Below the pieces are notes generated by a model, which saw only the letters and a program-made list of their open reading frames with translations, had not been told where the DNA came from and did no database searches. From UBA1757 sp045627385 (lineage in GTDB: Bacteria > Bacteroidota > Bacteroidia > Bacteroidales > UBA1402): 64,000 nucleotides of DNA. Made by a program: the position numbers and the translations under genes. Of this stretch, positions 36,650 through 45,218 are shown one piece after another. The stretch spans positions 1 through 64,000 of the forward strand of contig JAZQNO010000032.1 of assembly GCA_045627385.1 (NCBI GenBank), written 5' to 3'. The first letter of the stretch is position 1; each line of letters begins with the position of its first letter.

Positions 36650-39600
36650 TCAAATTGACTGCGTTCGTTAATCCTGTTCAAGCGGTTTTCAATCATTCCT
36701 TGAATATCGTCTTCACGCACATAGTTTTCTTTCAGACTCAGGAGGTACTGACGGGCCTGGAAATAGTCATTCTGCTGAATGAAGATGTCAGACATCAGGA
36801 TGAAGCAACGGGCCATCCAGTAGGACTGCGAAGTGCCGTCCTGAATGAACGACTGGGTCAGTTTCAGCGACTGTTCCAGATTGCCCTGGATGTACCAGTA
36901 TTCGGCCACACGATAGCGGGCTTCGGCCCCGTATGCCGTCTGCGAATCCTTCGACAAAATGGCCAAATCGTCCAGTGCTTCTTCCGTGCGGTTCATGGAA
37001 ATGAGAGCCATGCACTTGTTGTAGCGCGCTTCGCGTATGAGTTCGGGACTGAGGTTCTGTTCGCCCATCAGTTCGTTGCAGGCAACCAGCAATTCCGATG
37101 ACCGCTTCTGTGCCGACAGACACCTCATGACACCAGTGCGGGCACCGATTCGGATGGAACGGTCATCGGTGAGCTTGACCAGCTCGCGGTAATCGGCCAG
37201 CGCCTCTTCCCAACGGTTTTGCGTGTAATAGAAGTCTGAAACGACGGAAAGCGCCTCCACGAGATACGGGTTGCCCGGGAATTGCCGCAGCGCATTGTAA
37301 TAAGGAATGGCCTCTTCGAGACGCTTTTCTTCCGACAGCAGTTGGGCGCACCAATGGTTGGCCTCGCAACTGAAACCGCCTTGAGGGTATTGTTGCAGAT
37401 AACTTTGGAAAGCCTTGATGGCTTCTTCGTTCTGATGAGCGATCATCAGTTTTTCAGCCGCCTGATACGACAGGGAGTCCTGTTCGCCGGCCTTGACGGC
37501 ATAACCGGGGCCGAGCGTGTTGACATAGTCCACAAATTCCGACACTTGGTTCTGAGCCACATAAATGGCCTTCAGATCGTTGACGGCCGTGTGCGATTCG
37601 TTGCTTCCAGGATAGAGATTGACCACATTCTTGTAGGCTTCAATCGCTTTATCGGTCTCGCGCAGGTGATAGTACAACAGTCCGATCTGCACACCTGCTT
37701 TTCGCGAAAGTTCGCTGTTGGGGAATGCGCTCATCAATCTGTCAAAGGCGGAAATGGCCTTGACCGATTCGTCACATGAAACATAAGCGCGACCTTCTTC
37801 GAACAGCGCCTGGCTCAAGTAGTCGGAAGAGGGGAAACGCTCTTCGAATGTGTTGAGCAGTTCGGCTTTTTCCTGATATTTCCGCCCGAGCCCCAGACAA
37901 AAGGCTTGGCGGAAAGCAGCGTAATCGTTACCGGCTGGCGTGAGCTGGTCACACGACTCATAATAGCTTTGGGCCTCTTCATACTGGCGGGCATAGAAGT
38001 AGCAGTCGCCGATGCGGTTGAGAGCGTCCGAATAGGTAAGGTCGTTGCGTACCTCCTTGAAACCGGTGTATGTCTTGAACCAGGAAAGCGCCTGCGAATA
38101 GTTCCTCAAGTTGAAATGACAGTAGGCCAGACTGTAGTGGGCCAGCGGATAGGCCTTGTATTGGGCGGCATCTTTCACATTCAGGAAATCCTGGAAATTG
38201 TTGGCCGCATCTGCCAGACGGTTGAGCCGGTAAAGGGTCTCACCTCTCCAATAGTAGACTTCGGCAGGTGTGTAACCGATGCGTTCAGCCGATTTGACCG
38301 AAGAATTGAACTTTTCCAGCGCCTCTTCAAAGGTGCCCGTATCGAACAGGTCGAGACCCTGTTTGAAGAGCAGCTGGCTCTTGGTCTGCAGCATGTGGGG
38401 CGAAGGCTTGTCGGCTTTGTCGATGAAATCGATGGCGGCCTGGTAGTCGTTGGCACTCAGGAATGCATCGGCCAGATGGCTGTAGATTTGGGTGGAATAG
38501 CGGCTGTCGGGGAATTCGCTCAAAATGCGTTCGAAAGCCTTGACTTGTTCGTCGAAAGGAGAAGTGGAAGTCTGGTAGCAGAGCAGAGCGTAATTGTAGA
38601 GGGCATCCTCCTTGGTGGTGAGGTCGAAATCGTAGAGCGACGCCCGTTCGAAACTGAGCCTGGCCTGCTGTGTCTTCTGTTGCTGAAGATAGCACAGTCC
38701 GATGTGATAGGTGGCGTTCTGCATCAGCGCATCCTCCTGTCCGGTAACGCGGCTCAGATAGGTGAAAGCCTTTGTGTAGTCTTTGGCGATGAAATAGTCC
38801 ATGCCGATGCGGTAAGCGTCGGCGCGGAGCAGGTCGGGCTGATAGGCGAGATATTTTTCGTAATACTCTTTCGACTGCTGATAATCCTGAAGTTCATAGT
38901 AGCCTTCACCCGAAAGGCGGTACAGCTCGATTCGCTGCGATTCGTCCGGATCGGACTGCAGAAAACCTTCGGCCATAGTCAGCATTTCGCGGTACTCTCC
39001 CTCTTTGGACAAGAGTTGCATGATAAAGAAAGGAACGGTCTCGTCGTAAGGAGGCGTGTCCTTTACTTTGTCGAAGCCCTCGATGGCCTCTTTGGCATTG
39101 CCCTTGCGGTATTGGATATAGGCACGATAATAAGTGGCTGGAGCCACATAACGCCCTTCTTCCTCCAGCAGTTCGCCGAAAAGAGTGTCGGCCTCGTTGA
39201 ACTTCTCCACTTGAGTCAGACAGAAGGCCTTTTGAAAGCGGTAATCTTCGTATTCCTTCTTGGAAAGACTGCTGCGCGGGCAAAGTCCCATTTCTTCTAG
39301 GGCGTCCTGATACTGACCGGCGTTCATGGCGCAAGTCGAGAGGTAGAACCAGGCTTTCGGCGCATAGACGGAAACGGGATAATTCACCAGAAAGACTTTC
39401 AGCAGCGAACTGGCATCCATCCGGTTCAGATGGAAGGCGCAACCGGCCTGCATGAACAGCGCGTGTTCCAAATTGACCGGATTCAATCCGGCGGTCTGCT
39501 TGGACCCGTCCTGTCCCGAAGGAGGCAGCAGACTCTCGAGCGTGCGGTAACAGATGGCAAACTCCTCGTTCTGGAACTGCTGGGCAGCCAGACTGTAAAG

Positions 39601-39693
39601 CTGATTGGCGCTGTTTTTCGGATTCTTTTCCTGGGCAGACAGCCCCGACAGCCCCATCAACAATAATATTAAGGTGAAGGCGACTCTTTTCAT
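36646..39693 (-). CDS. large periplasmic tetratricopeptide-repeat protein
   Basis: A 1015-residue protein with signal peptide (1-20, LSGLSAQ) and then TPR and Sel1-like helical hairpins along almost the whole length, for example YNYALLCYQTS, LAHYSLAYCHFNLRNYSQALSWF and AGVQIGLLYYHLRETDKAIEAYKNVVNLYPGS. It has no enzymatic domain. TPR solenoids of this kind act as assembly or scaffold factors in the Bacteroidetes envelope. The overlap with the following barrel gene by 4 bases argues that the two products work together, perhaps in outer-membrane assembly or peptidoglycan linkage (inference). Confidence 0.82.
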   Translation of the reverse strand: MKRVAFTLILLLMGLSGLSAQEKNPKNSANQLYSLAAQQFQNEEFAICYRTLESLLPPSGQDGSKQTAGLNPVNLEHALFMQAGCAFHLNRMDASSLLKVFLVNYPVSVYAPKAWFYLSTCAMNAGQYQDALEEMGLCPRSSLSKKEYEDYRFQKAFCLTQVEKFNEADTLFGELLEEEGRYVAPATYYRAYIQYRKGNAKEAIEGFDKVKDTPPYDETVPFFIMQLLSKEGEYREMLTMAEGFLQSDPDESQRIELYRLSGEGYYELQDYQQSKEYYEKYLAYQPDLLRADAYRIGMDYFIAKDYTKAFTYLSRVTGQEDALMQNATYHIGLCYLQQQKTQQARLSFERASLYDFDLTTKEDALYNYALLCYQTSTSPFDEQVKAFERILSEFPDSRYSTQIYSHLADAFLSANDYQAAIDFIDKADKPSPHMLQTKSQLLFKQGLDLFDTGTFEEALEKFNSSVKSAERIGYTPAEVYYWRGETLYRLNRLADAANNFQDFLNVKDAAQYKAYPLAHYSLAYCHFNLRNYSQALSWFKTYTGFKEVRNDLTYSDALNRIGDCYFYARQYEEAQSYYESCDQLTPAGNDYAAFRQAFCLGLGRKYQEKAELLNTFEERFPSSDYLSQALFEEGRAYVSCDESVKAISAFDRLMSAFPNSELSRKAGVQIGLLYYHLRETDKAIEAYKNVVNLYPGSNESHTAVNDLKAIYVAQNQVSEFVDYVNTLGPGYAVKAGEQDSLSYQAAEKLMIAHQNEEAIKAFQSYLQQYPQGGFSCEANHWCAQLLSEEKRLEEAIPYYNALRQFPGNPYLVEALSVVSDFYYTQNRWEEALADYRELVKLTDDRSIRIGARTGVMRCLSAQKRSSELLVACNELMGEQNLSPELIREARYNKCMALISMNRTEEALDDLAILSKDSQTAYGAEARYRVAEYWYIQGNLEQSLKLTQSFIQDGTSQSYWMARCFILMSDIFIQQNDYFQARQYLLSLKENYVREDDIQGMIENRLNRINERSQFE

Positions 39694-39775
39694 AAGGATG
39701 AATAAAGTGCAATATTAAGCCTTTTTTATGGATAATGCCCTCACATTCCTTTGAAAAAATGTGAACGGAAAGCAT

Positions 39776-39807
39776 AAAAAAAGCAGCTGCAAATGTTGCA
39801 GCTGCTT
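39776..39807 (-). terminator. intrinsic terminator of tRNA-Asn
   Basis: A perfect 12-bp stem (39781-39792 with 39796-39807, loop ATG on plus) is followed on the minus strand by seven T residues. Confidence 0.88.
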
Positions 39808-39818
39808 GGCTTTCAGTG

Positions 39819-39892
39819 CGCTTCAAGAAGGACTTGAACCTACGACCCCCTGATTAACAGTCAGGTGCTCTAACCGACTGAGCTATTGAAGC
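39819..39892 (-). tRNA. tRNA-Asn (anticodon GTT)
   Basis: A 74-nt cloverleaf on the minus strand: acceptor GCTTCAA/TTGAAGC, D arm AGCTCAGTCGGTTAGAGC, anticodon loop CTGTTAA (GTT) and T-loop GTTCAAGTC. CCA is not encoded. It has its own promoter (39919-39949) and terminator (39776-39807). Confidence 0.95.
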
Positions 39893-39918
39893 AAATGTTA
39901 TTCTTTCGAAAAGCGCGA

Positions 39919-39949
39919 CAAAAGTAAGGCTCATTTTCGAATATTGCAA
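39919..39949 (-). promoter_or_regulatory. promoter of tRNA-Asn
   Basis: The minus strand reads TTG (39947-39949), 20 bases, TACTTTTG (39919-39926), matching TAnnTTTG. The -33 box abuts the -7 element of the divergent protease gene. Confidence 0.6.
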
Positions 39950-39957
39950 TATCTTTG
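39950..39957 (+). promoter_or_regulatory. -7 element of the CtpA-type protease gene
   Basis: TATCTTTG is a perfect TAnnTTTG match 53 bases before the ATG at 40011. It lies directly next to the -33 box of the divergent tRNA-Asn promoter. Confidence 0.55.
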
Positions 39958-40010
39958 TTCCAAATTTTCGAAAAAAATATTTCAAGTCCGGTCGAAAACG
40001 AGTCCCATAT

Positions 40011-41678
40011 ATGAAACAAAAGAAAATCAACACACTGATTATAACTGCATTAATAGCTGTCACAGGCGGTTTAGCCCTTCTGGCGGCCAAAACCGAAAAT
40101 CATAACTCACAGGTGAGCCGCCAGTTCGACATCTTCCATTCGCTGTTCCGCGAACTTGACCTTTTCTATGTCGATTCTGTCGACACGGAAGAGACATTCC
40201 GAAACGCCATCGACGGACTACTGGCCGATTATGACCCATATACAGAGTATATCCCGGCCGATGAACTGGAGGATTTCAAATATTTGACCACTGGCGAATA
40301 TGCCGGCATCGGAGCCATCATCAGCCGCCGTGGCAACCGTATTTTCATCACCGAGCCCTATGAGGGACTGCCCGCCCAGAAGGCCGGTTTGCTTTTCGGC
40401 GATGAAATTCTCGAAATCGACGGCGAAGCGATGGCTGGCAAGGAAGTCTCCTACGCCAGCGAACGCCTCAAAGGCCAGCCCAACACCAAGGTGAAACTGC
40501 TCATCGGTCGCGAAGGCGAGAAGAAACCGCTCACGTTTGAAATCACCCGACAACACATCCTCATCGACCAGGTCAGATATGCCGGGATGGTTGGCCCCGC
40601 AACGGGATACATCTATTTGAGCGGATTCACCGACAAAGCCTACCAAGAAGTGCGCGAAGCCGCCCTCCGGCTGCAAGGGGAAGGCGCCACGAGCCTGGTG
40701 CTCGATCTCAGGGGCAATGGCGGCGGCCTGCTGACCGAAGCGGTCAATATCTGCAATCTGTTTGTGGATAAAGGCGAAATGATTGTCTGCACCAAAGGGA
40801 AAGTGCAGAAATGGGACCGCTATTATAAGACCATGCGTGAACCCTTGTTCCCGGATATGCCATTGGCCATTCTTACCGACAACGGTTCGGCCTCTTCTTC
40901 CGAAATTGTCGCCGGCGCGCTGCAGGATCTTGACCGTGCCGTCATCGTAGGCACGCGCACTTACGGAAAAGGTCTTGTGCAGACCACGCGCGAGCTGCCT
41001 TATGACGGCATCCTGAAAGTGACGACGGCCAAATACTATATTCCCTCAGGCCGTTGCATTCAGGCCATCGACTACTCCAACCGCAATGCCGACGGCAGTG
41101 TGGGCCGCATACCCGACAGTCTCACCACAACATTCAAGACGCGGCACGAGCGCATTGTCCGCGATGGCGGAGGCATCATGCCCGACCGCGAGATCAAGAC
41201 TGAAGAAATGTCGAATCTGAGTTATCAATTGTCTGTCCAGTCCTATCTTTCGGATTATGCCGACCGCTATTTCCGCCGCCATTCAAAGATAGCCCCAGCC
41301 TCGGAATTCACGCTCAGCGACCAGGACTACGAAGATTTCAAACAATTCGTCATTGACAAAGACATCAAATACGACATCTACAGCCTGCGCGAGATGCAGA
41401 CCCTGAAACGTTATCTGGAGTATGAAGGCTATATGGATTCTGTCCGTGTTGAGTTTCAGGCGATTGAGAACAAACTTGGCCGCAATCTCTCGCACGATCT
41501 CGATTTCTTCCGGCCCGAAATCGCCCGTATGCTCGAGTCTGAAATAGCGCTTCGCTATTATTATCAGAAAGGTCAGATGCAATCGGCCTTGAGAAAAGAC
41601 GAGTGTTTGAAGGAAGCTTTGAGCATACTTTCGGACGAGTCCTTGTACAAATCTTTGTTGAATATTGAAAAACAGTGA
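40011..41678 (+). CDS. S41 family carboxy-terminal processing peptidase
   Basis: A periplasmic serine protease of the CtpA/Tsp type, which removes C-terminal peptides or degrades tagged proteins. The 555-residue protein has an N-terminal signal anchor (residues 5-27), a PDZ domain (about 85-175, GIGAIISRRGNRIFITEPYEGLPAQKAGL), and the S41 core with the Ser-Lys dyad: NGSASSSEIV with catalytic Ser295 and TYGKGLVQ with Lys320, 25 residues apart as in characterised members. A 170-residue helical C-terminal extension follows. It is transcribed alone, divergent from tRNA-Asn. Confidence 0.95.
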   Translation: MKQKKINTLIITALIAVTGGLALLAAKTENHNSQVSRQFDIFHSLFRELDLFYVDSVDTEETFRNAIDGLLADYDPYTEYIPADELEDFKYLTTGEYAGIGAIISRRGNRIFITEPYEGLPAQKAGLLFGDEILEIDGEAMAGKEVSYASERLKGQPNTKVKLLIGREGEKKPLTFEITRQHILIDQVRYAGMVGPATGYIYLSGFTDKAYQEVREAALRLQGEGATSLVLDLRGNGGGLLTEAVNICNLFVDKGEMIVCTKGKVQKWDRYYKTMREPLFPDMPLAILTDNGSASSSEIVAGALQDLDRAVIVGTRTYGKGLVQTTRELPYDGILKVTTAKYYIPSGRCIQAIDYSNRNADGSVGRIPDSLTTTFKTRHERIVRDGGGIMPDREIKTEEMSNLSYQLSVQSYLSDYADRYFRRHSKIAPASEFTLSDQDYEDFKQFVIDKDIKYDIYSLREMQTLKRYLEYEGYMDSVRVEFQAIENKLGRNLSHDLDFFRPEIARMLESEIALRYYYQKGQMQSALRKDECLKEALSILSDESLYKSLLNIEKQ

Positions 41679-41725
41679 TTTAATGGATTTTTTCCAAGCA
41701 GGAGGAAATTTTTTGTAAAAAACTT

Positions 41726-41755
41726 TTGCACGAAAGAAATTTGGCATATCTTTGC
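41726..41755 (+). promoter_or_regulatory. canonical promoter of the tRNA-Glu/rpsT transcript
   Basis: TTTG (41726-41729), 18 bases, TATCTTTG (41748-41755): a textbook Bacteroidetes promoter. Transcription would start near 41762. Confidence 0.8.
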
Positions 41756-41802
41756 AGCCGCAAAATTAACTGCCAAAGGGCGGAATTCTTTTTGCACAGG
41801 CT

Positions 41803-41874
41803 GGTCCATTAGTCTATCGGTTAGGACGCAAGATTTTCATTCTTGAGAGAGCAGTTCGATTCTGCTATGGACTA
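41803..41874 (+). tRNA. tRNA-Glu (anticodon TTC)
   Basis: A 72-nt cloverleaf: acceptor GGTCCAT/ATGGACT with discriminator A, anticodon stem CAAGA/TCTTG around TTTTCAT (TTC), T arm with GTTCGATTC. CCA is not encoded. It precedes rpsT by 26 bases with no terminator between, so the two are very likely on one transcript. Confidence 0.94.
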
Positions 41875-41900
41875 CAAATCGTTTAAAAGAATAGTTTACA

Positions 41901-42155
41901 ATGGCTAATCACAAATCATCTCTGAAGAGAATTCGTCAGACACGTACCAGACGTTTGAACAACCGCTACTACGCCAAGACCACGCGCAACGCCATCCGCG
42001 ATCTCCGCGCCACCACCGACAAGGCCCAGGCTGTAGAAATGTTGCCGAAGGTTACTTCAATGCTTGATCGTTTGGCTAAGAAGGGCATTATTCACAAGAA
42101 TAAGGCTGCCAATCTTAAGTCAGGTTTGGCTAAGCTTGTCAACGCACTGTCGTAA
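41901..42155 (+). CDS. rpsT: 30S ribosomal protein S20
   Basis: S20 binds the 5' domain of 16S rRNA early in small-subunit assembly. The 84-residue basic protein shows the family N-terminus MANHKSSLKRIRQTRTRRLNN and the C-terminal helix KGIIHKNKAANLKSGLAKLVNAL. Length and motifs match the family. It lies 26 bases downstream of tRNA-Glu under the promoter at 41726-41755 and ends before the terminator at 42183-42219. Confidence 0.97.
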   Translation: MANHKSSLKRIRQTRTRRLNNRYYAKTTRNAIRDLRATTDKAQAVEMLPKVTSMLDRLAKKGIIHKNKAANLKSGLAKLVNALS

Positions 42156-42182
42156 GACGGTGGTTGATACACCATACGTGTC

Positions 42183-42219
42183 AGACTGTATCAATTCTTT
42201 GATACGGTCTTTTTTTTTG
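42183..42219 (+). terminator. intrinsic terminator after rpsT
   Basis: A 12-bp stem with one G-U pair (42183-42194 with 42199-42210, loop TTCT) is followed by a run of nine T residues. It ends only 7 bases before the next start codon. Confidence 0.9.
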
Positions 42220-42225
42220 TTTCTT

Positions 42226-42900
42226 ATGACAGTCCTTTACGAAGACAACCATCTGATTATCGTCAACAAGTCCTGTTCTGAAATCGTCCAGGGCGACAAG
42301 ACCGGCGACGAATCGCTGGCCGACACACTCAAAAGCTGGCTCAAGGAGAAATACCACAAGCCGGGCAATGTGTTTGTCGGCGTCACGCACCGGCTCGACC
42401 GTCCGGTCAGCGGGGTAGTCCTTTTCGCCAAAACCAGCAAGGCCTTGTCGCGTCTGAACGAAATGTTCCGCAAAGGAGAAATCCACAAGACCTATTGGGC
42501 GGTTGTGAAGCCTTGTCCGCAGGAACCCGAGGCGACACTCGAGCATTATCTGGTGAGAAATGAGCAGCAGAACAAGTCGTATGTGTGCCAGTCGGCGCGT
42601 CCCGATGCGAAAAGGGCCATCCTACATTACAGGGTAATCGGACAGAGCGACAACTACACTTTGCTTGAAGTTGACCTGAAAACGGGCCGTCATCATCAGA
42701 TCAGATGCCAGTTGGCAGCTATGGGATGCCCCATAAAAGGCGATTTGAAGTATGGTTCACCCCGTTCCAACCCCAATGGAGGCATTTCTTTGCATGCACG
42801 TCGAATTCAGTTCGAACATCCTGTGAGTCATGAACTTATAGACGTTTTGGCGCCTCTCCCGGAAGATGAAAAATCGTGGCAAATATTTAAGAATGCTTAA
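42226..42900 (+). CDS. RluA-family pseudouridine synthase
   Basis: Converts a uridine in rRNA or tRNA to pseudouridine. The 224-residue protein has the RluA active-site motif HRLDRPVSG with catalytic Asp58, an N-terminal VLYEDNHLIIVNKS strand, and the C-terminal LKTGRHHQIRCQLAAMGCPIKGDLKYG motif. The S4 domain common in RluD-like enzymes is missing, so the exact target cannot be named. The start ATG at 42226 follows the rpsT terminator directly; the open extension to 42064 overlaps rpsT and is rejected. No clear promoter of its own is visible, so partial read-through is possible. Confidence 0.92.
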   Translation: MTVLYEDNHLIIVNKSCSEIVQGDKTGDESLADTLKSWLKEKYHKPGNVFVGVTHRLDRPVSGVVLFAKTSKALSRLNEMFRKGEIHKTYWAVVKPCPQEPEATLEHYLVRNEQQNKSYVCQSARPDAKRAILHYRVIGQSDNYTLLEVDLKTGRHHQIRCQLAAMGCPIKGDLKYGSPRSNPNGGISLHARRIQFEHPVSHELIDVLAPLPEDEKSWQIFKNA

Positions 42901-42925
42901 AAATCGATTTTTTTCCACATTTGGG

Positions 42926-42956
42926 TTTGGATTATGATTCTGATTATATACATTTG
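42926..42956 (+). promoter_or_regulatory. canonical promoter of a candidate small RNA
   Basis: TTTG (42926-42929), 19 bases, TACATTTG (42949-42956). Start of transcription is expected near 42963, only about 95 bases before a strong terminator. Confidence 0.75.
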
Positions 42957-42962
42957 TAATGT

Positions 42963-43059
42963 GTTTTTCATGGTATTAGATTTAAGGTTATTGAAGAATG
43001 ACTACCGGGAGGTAGGGTTTTTCGAGAAAGGAGTTGCGCAAGCAACTCCTTTTTTTTTG
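42963..43059 (+). ncRNA. candidate small RNA (about 95 nt)
   Basis: Between a perfect promoter and a strong intrinsic terminator lies a short stretch with no open frame worth reporting. It has an unstructured, AT-rich 5' part (around 42968-43000), a small CTACC/GGTAG hairpin with GGGA loop (43002-43015), and the terminator hairpin (43028-43047) with U-tract. The 5' part resembles leader segments I recall from Bacteroides small RNAs, but I cannot verify the match. It could instead be an attenuated leader of the rsmE gene, whose ATG is at 43104. Confidence 0.6.
43028..43059 (+). terminator. intrinsic terminator of the candidate small RNA
   Basis: AAGGAGTTGC (43028-43037) pairs perfectly across a GCAA tetraloop with GCAACTCCTT (43042-43051), and is followed by eight further T residues. 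Confidence 0.92.
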
Positions 43060-43103
43060 TCAGTATTATTCCTATCTTGTTGCTCGATTTTTTGAGCAGA
43101 CAG

Positions 43104-43811
43104 ATGCATATCTTTTATACTCCGGAAATAGAGTCAAATCCCTTTCTTCCAGAAGAAGAATCCGCCCATTGCGTGCGCGTGCTGCGCATGCAGGAGGGCG
43201 ATGAAATCCGCCTGACCGACGGTCGCGGCCGCTTTTACCGTGCCCGCATTGCGGAGGCCCATCCAAAACATTGCGCCGTCGAAATTCTTGAGACCGTCTT
43301 CGAACAGCCGTCTTCCGCTCCCTTTTATGTGGCGGTGGCGCCCACCAAAAACCTCGACCGTATGGAATGGCTGGTGGAAAAGCTCACCGAAATAGGCGTG
43401 GCCGGCATTTATTTCCTGAATTGCCGCTTTTCCGAGCGCAAAGTGCTCAAGACAGACCGTCTGGTGAAGATTGCGGTTTCGGCCATGAAACAGTCCGAAC
43501 GTCCCACCTTGCCCGAGATAGGCGAATTGACGGATTTCAAGATATTTCTTTCTCAACTGCCTCAGGCCGACCGTTATATCTGCCATTGCTATCAGGAAGC
43601 GGAGGCCGGTCCGCGTGCCCTTTTGCGCGATGTGTGCCGACCCTCCCAAGCGGGTCTGGTGATGATCGGACCGGAAGGCGACTTCAGCCTCGAAGAAGTG
43701 AAACTTGCCCTTGAAAACGGATTCCAGGCCGTGTCTTTGGGCGATATGCGTTTGCGCACGGAAACGGCTGCTCTGGTGGCTGGACTTACCTTACAAATGT
43801 CTAATATGTAA
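43104..43811 (+). CDS. rsmE: 16S rRNA (uracil-1498-N3)-methyltransferase
   Basis: RsmE methylates N3 of U1498 in the 16S rRNA decoding region using S-adenosylmethionine. The 235-residue protein shows the N-terminal PUA-like domain (HCVRVLRMQEGDEIRLTDGRG, about 23-43), KNLDRMEWLVEKLTEIGV, and the SPOUT trefoil-knot motifs MIGPEGDFSLEE and SLGDMRLRTETA near the C-terminus. The start is ATG at 43104; the open extension to 43077 is not supported. The beta-CASP gene follows 6 bases after the stop. Confidence 0.94.
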   Translation: MHIFYTPEIESNPFLPEEESAHCVRVLRMQEGDEIRLTDGRGRFYRARIAEAHPKHCAVEILETVFEQPSSAPFYVAVAPTKNLDRMEWLVEKLTEIGVAGIYFLNCRFSERKVLKTDRLVKIAVSAMKQSERPTLPEIGELTDFKIFLSQLPQADRYICHCYQEAEAGPRALLRDVCRPSQAGLVMIGPEGDFSLEEVKLALENGFQAVSLGDMRLRTETAALVAGLTLQMSNM

Positions 43812-43817
43812 TTGATT

Positions 43818-45218
43818 ATGAAAATTTCATTTCATGGAGCGACCCAAACGGTCACCGGTTCAAAACATCTCATCACCCTGTCAAACGGCAAGAAGATCCT
43901 GTTGGATTGCGGTATGTATCAAGGCCTTGGTTCCGATACCATGCCCATGAACGCCGATTTGGGATTTTCTCCCTCCGAAGTCGATTACATGGTGCTGTCG
44001 CACGCCCACGTCGATCACAGCGGCCTGATTCCGCTCCTGGTCAAACTGGGGTTCAAAGGGCCCATCTATATGACCGCCGCCACCAAGGATCTGGTGGAGA
44101 TTCTGCTGAAAGACTCGGCCTACATCCAGGCGAACGATGTGAAATTCATCAACAAGAAGCGTTTCGCCGAAGGACGCGAGCCGATCGAACCGCTCTACAC
44201 CGTCGACCATGTTCTGACGGCGCTCGACCTCATCGAAACGGTGCCATACGAAGAGCCTTTCGTCATCGACGAAGACATCACGCTTCAACTGTTCGAAAAC
44301 GGTCACATCCTCGGTGCAGTCACGGTATTCCTTACAATCAAGGAAAACGGAAAGACCACCCGCATCGCCTTCAGCGGCGATGTCGGCCGCTTCGGCGACT
44401 ACATTCTGAAATCTCCGGTCCCTTTCCCCCAGGCGGACTACATCATCATCGAATCCACCTACGGCGACCGCCTTCATCAGAAAGCCGGCGACAACGAAAG
44501 CCGTCTGAACGAAATCATCCGTCACACCTGTGAGGAAAAGAAAGGCAAACTCATCATTCCCGCCTTCAGCGTGGGCCGTACCCAAGAACTGCTGTATGCG
44601 CTCAACGACATGGAGTTGGACTACAATTTGCCCGATGTGAAATACTATGTGGACAGCCCGCTTTCCACCTCGGCAACCCGTGTGGTCAAAAACCATCCGG
44701 AATGTTTCAACCGTCTGGTGCGCAGAGTGATGAAATACGACGAAGACCCCTTCGATTTCCGCGGTCTGCGCTATATCGAGGACAAGCGCGAGTCACAGGC
44801 CTTGAACTCGTCCAAAGATCCCTGTGTGATCATATCGGCCTCCGGCATGGCTGAGGCAGGCCGCGTCAAACACCATATCGCCAACAACATTTCCAATCCG
44901 CGCACGACCATCCTCATGGTGGGTTATTGCGAACCGCAGTCTTTGGGCGCACGTTTGAAACGTCATCCCGACGAGGTTTCCATTTTCGGCCAGAAATTTC
45001 CGGTGAAAGCGGAAATCGAATCGATTGATTCCATGTCCGCCCATGCCGACTACAACGACTTGTGCCAGTATCTCTCCTGCCAAGATGCGCAGGAAGTGAA
45101 GAAGGTGTTTGTGGTGCATGGAGAGGAAAATGCGCAGAAAGCCTTCCGCGACCGGCTGGTCAAGAAAGGCTTTCTGGATGTCATCATTCCTCGCAGACAT
45201 GAGGAATTCGGCCTGTAA
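43818..45218 (+). CDS. metallo-beta-lactamase fold RNase (beta-CASP family)
   Basis: Beta-CASP proteins are zinc-dependent nucleases acting mostly on RNA. The 466-residue protein has the zinc motif HAHVDH at residues 62-67, a second His/Asp set in the GHILGA and FSGDVGRFGD strands, and the beta-CASP region with PAFSVGRTQELLYAL and ASGMAEAGRVKHHI, ending in SMSAHADYNDL and VVHGEENAQKAF. The N-terminus starts ISFHGATQTVTGSKHLI, a common opening in this family. Likely cytoplasmic, co-transcribed with rsmE, and convergent with the next gene with no gap between the two stops. Confidence 0.92.
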   Translation: MKISFHGATQTVTGSKHLITLSNGKKILLDCGMYQGLGSDTMPMNADLGFSPSEVDYMVLSHAHVDHSGLIPLLVKLGFKGPIYMTAATKDLVEILLKDSAYIQANDVKFINKKRFAEGREPIEPLYTVDHVLTALDLIETVPYEEPFVIDEDITLQLFENGHILGAVTVFLTIKENGKTTRIAFSGDVGRFGDYILKSPVPFPQADYIIIESTYGDRLHQKAGDNESRLNEIIRHTCEEKKGKLIIPAFSVGRTQELLYALNDMELDYNLPDVKYYVDSPLSTSATRVVKNHPECFNRLVRRVMKYDEDPFDFRGLRYIEDKRESQALNSSKDPCVIISASGMAEAGRVKHHIANNISNPRTTILMVGYCEPQSLGARLKRHPDEVSIFGQKFPVKAEIESIDSMSAHADYNDLCQYLSCQDAQEVKKVFVVHGEENAQKAFRDRLVKKGFLDVIIPRRHEEFGL

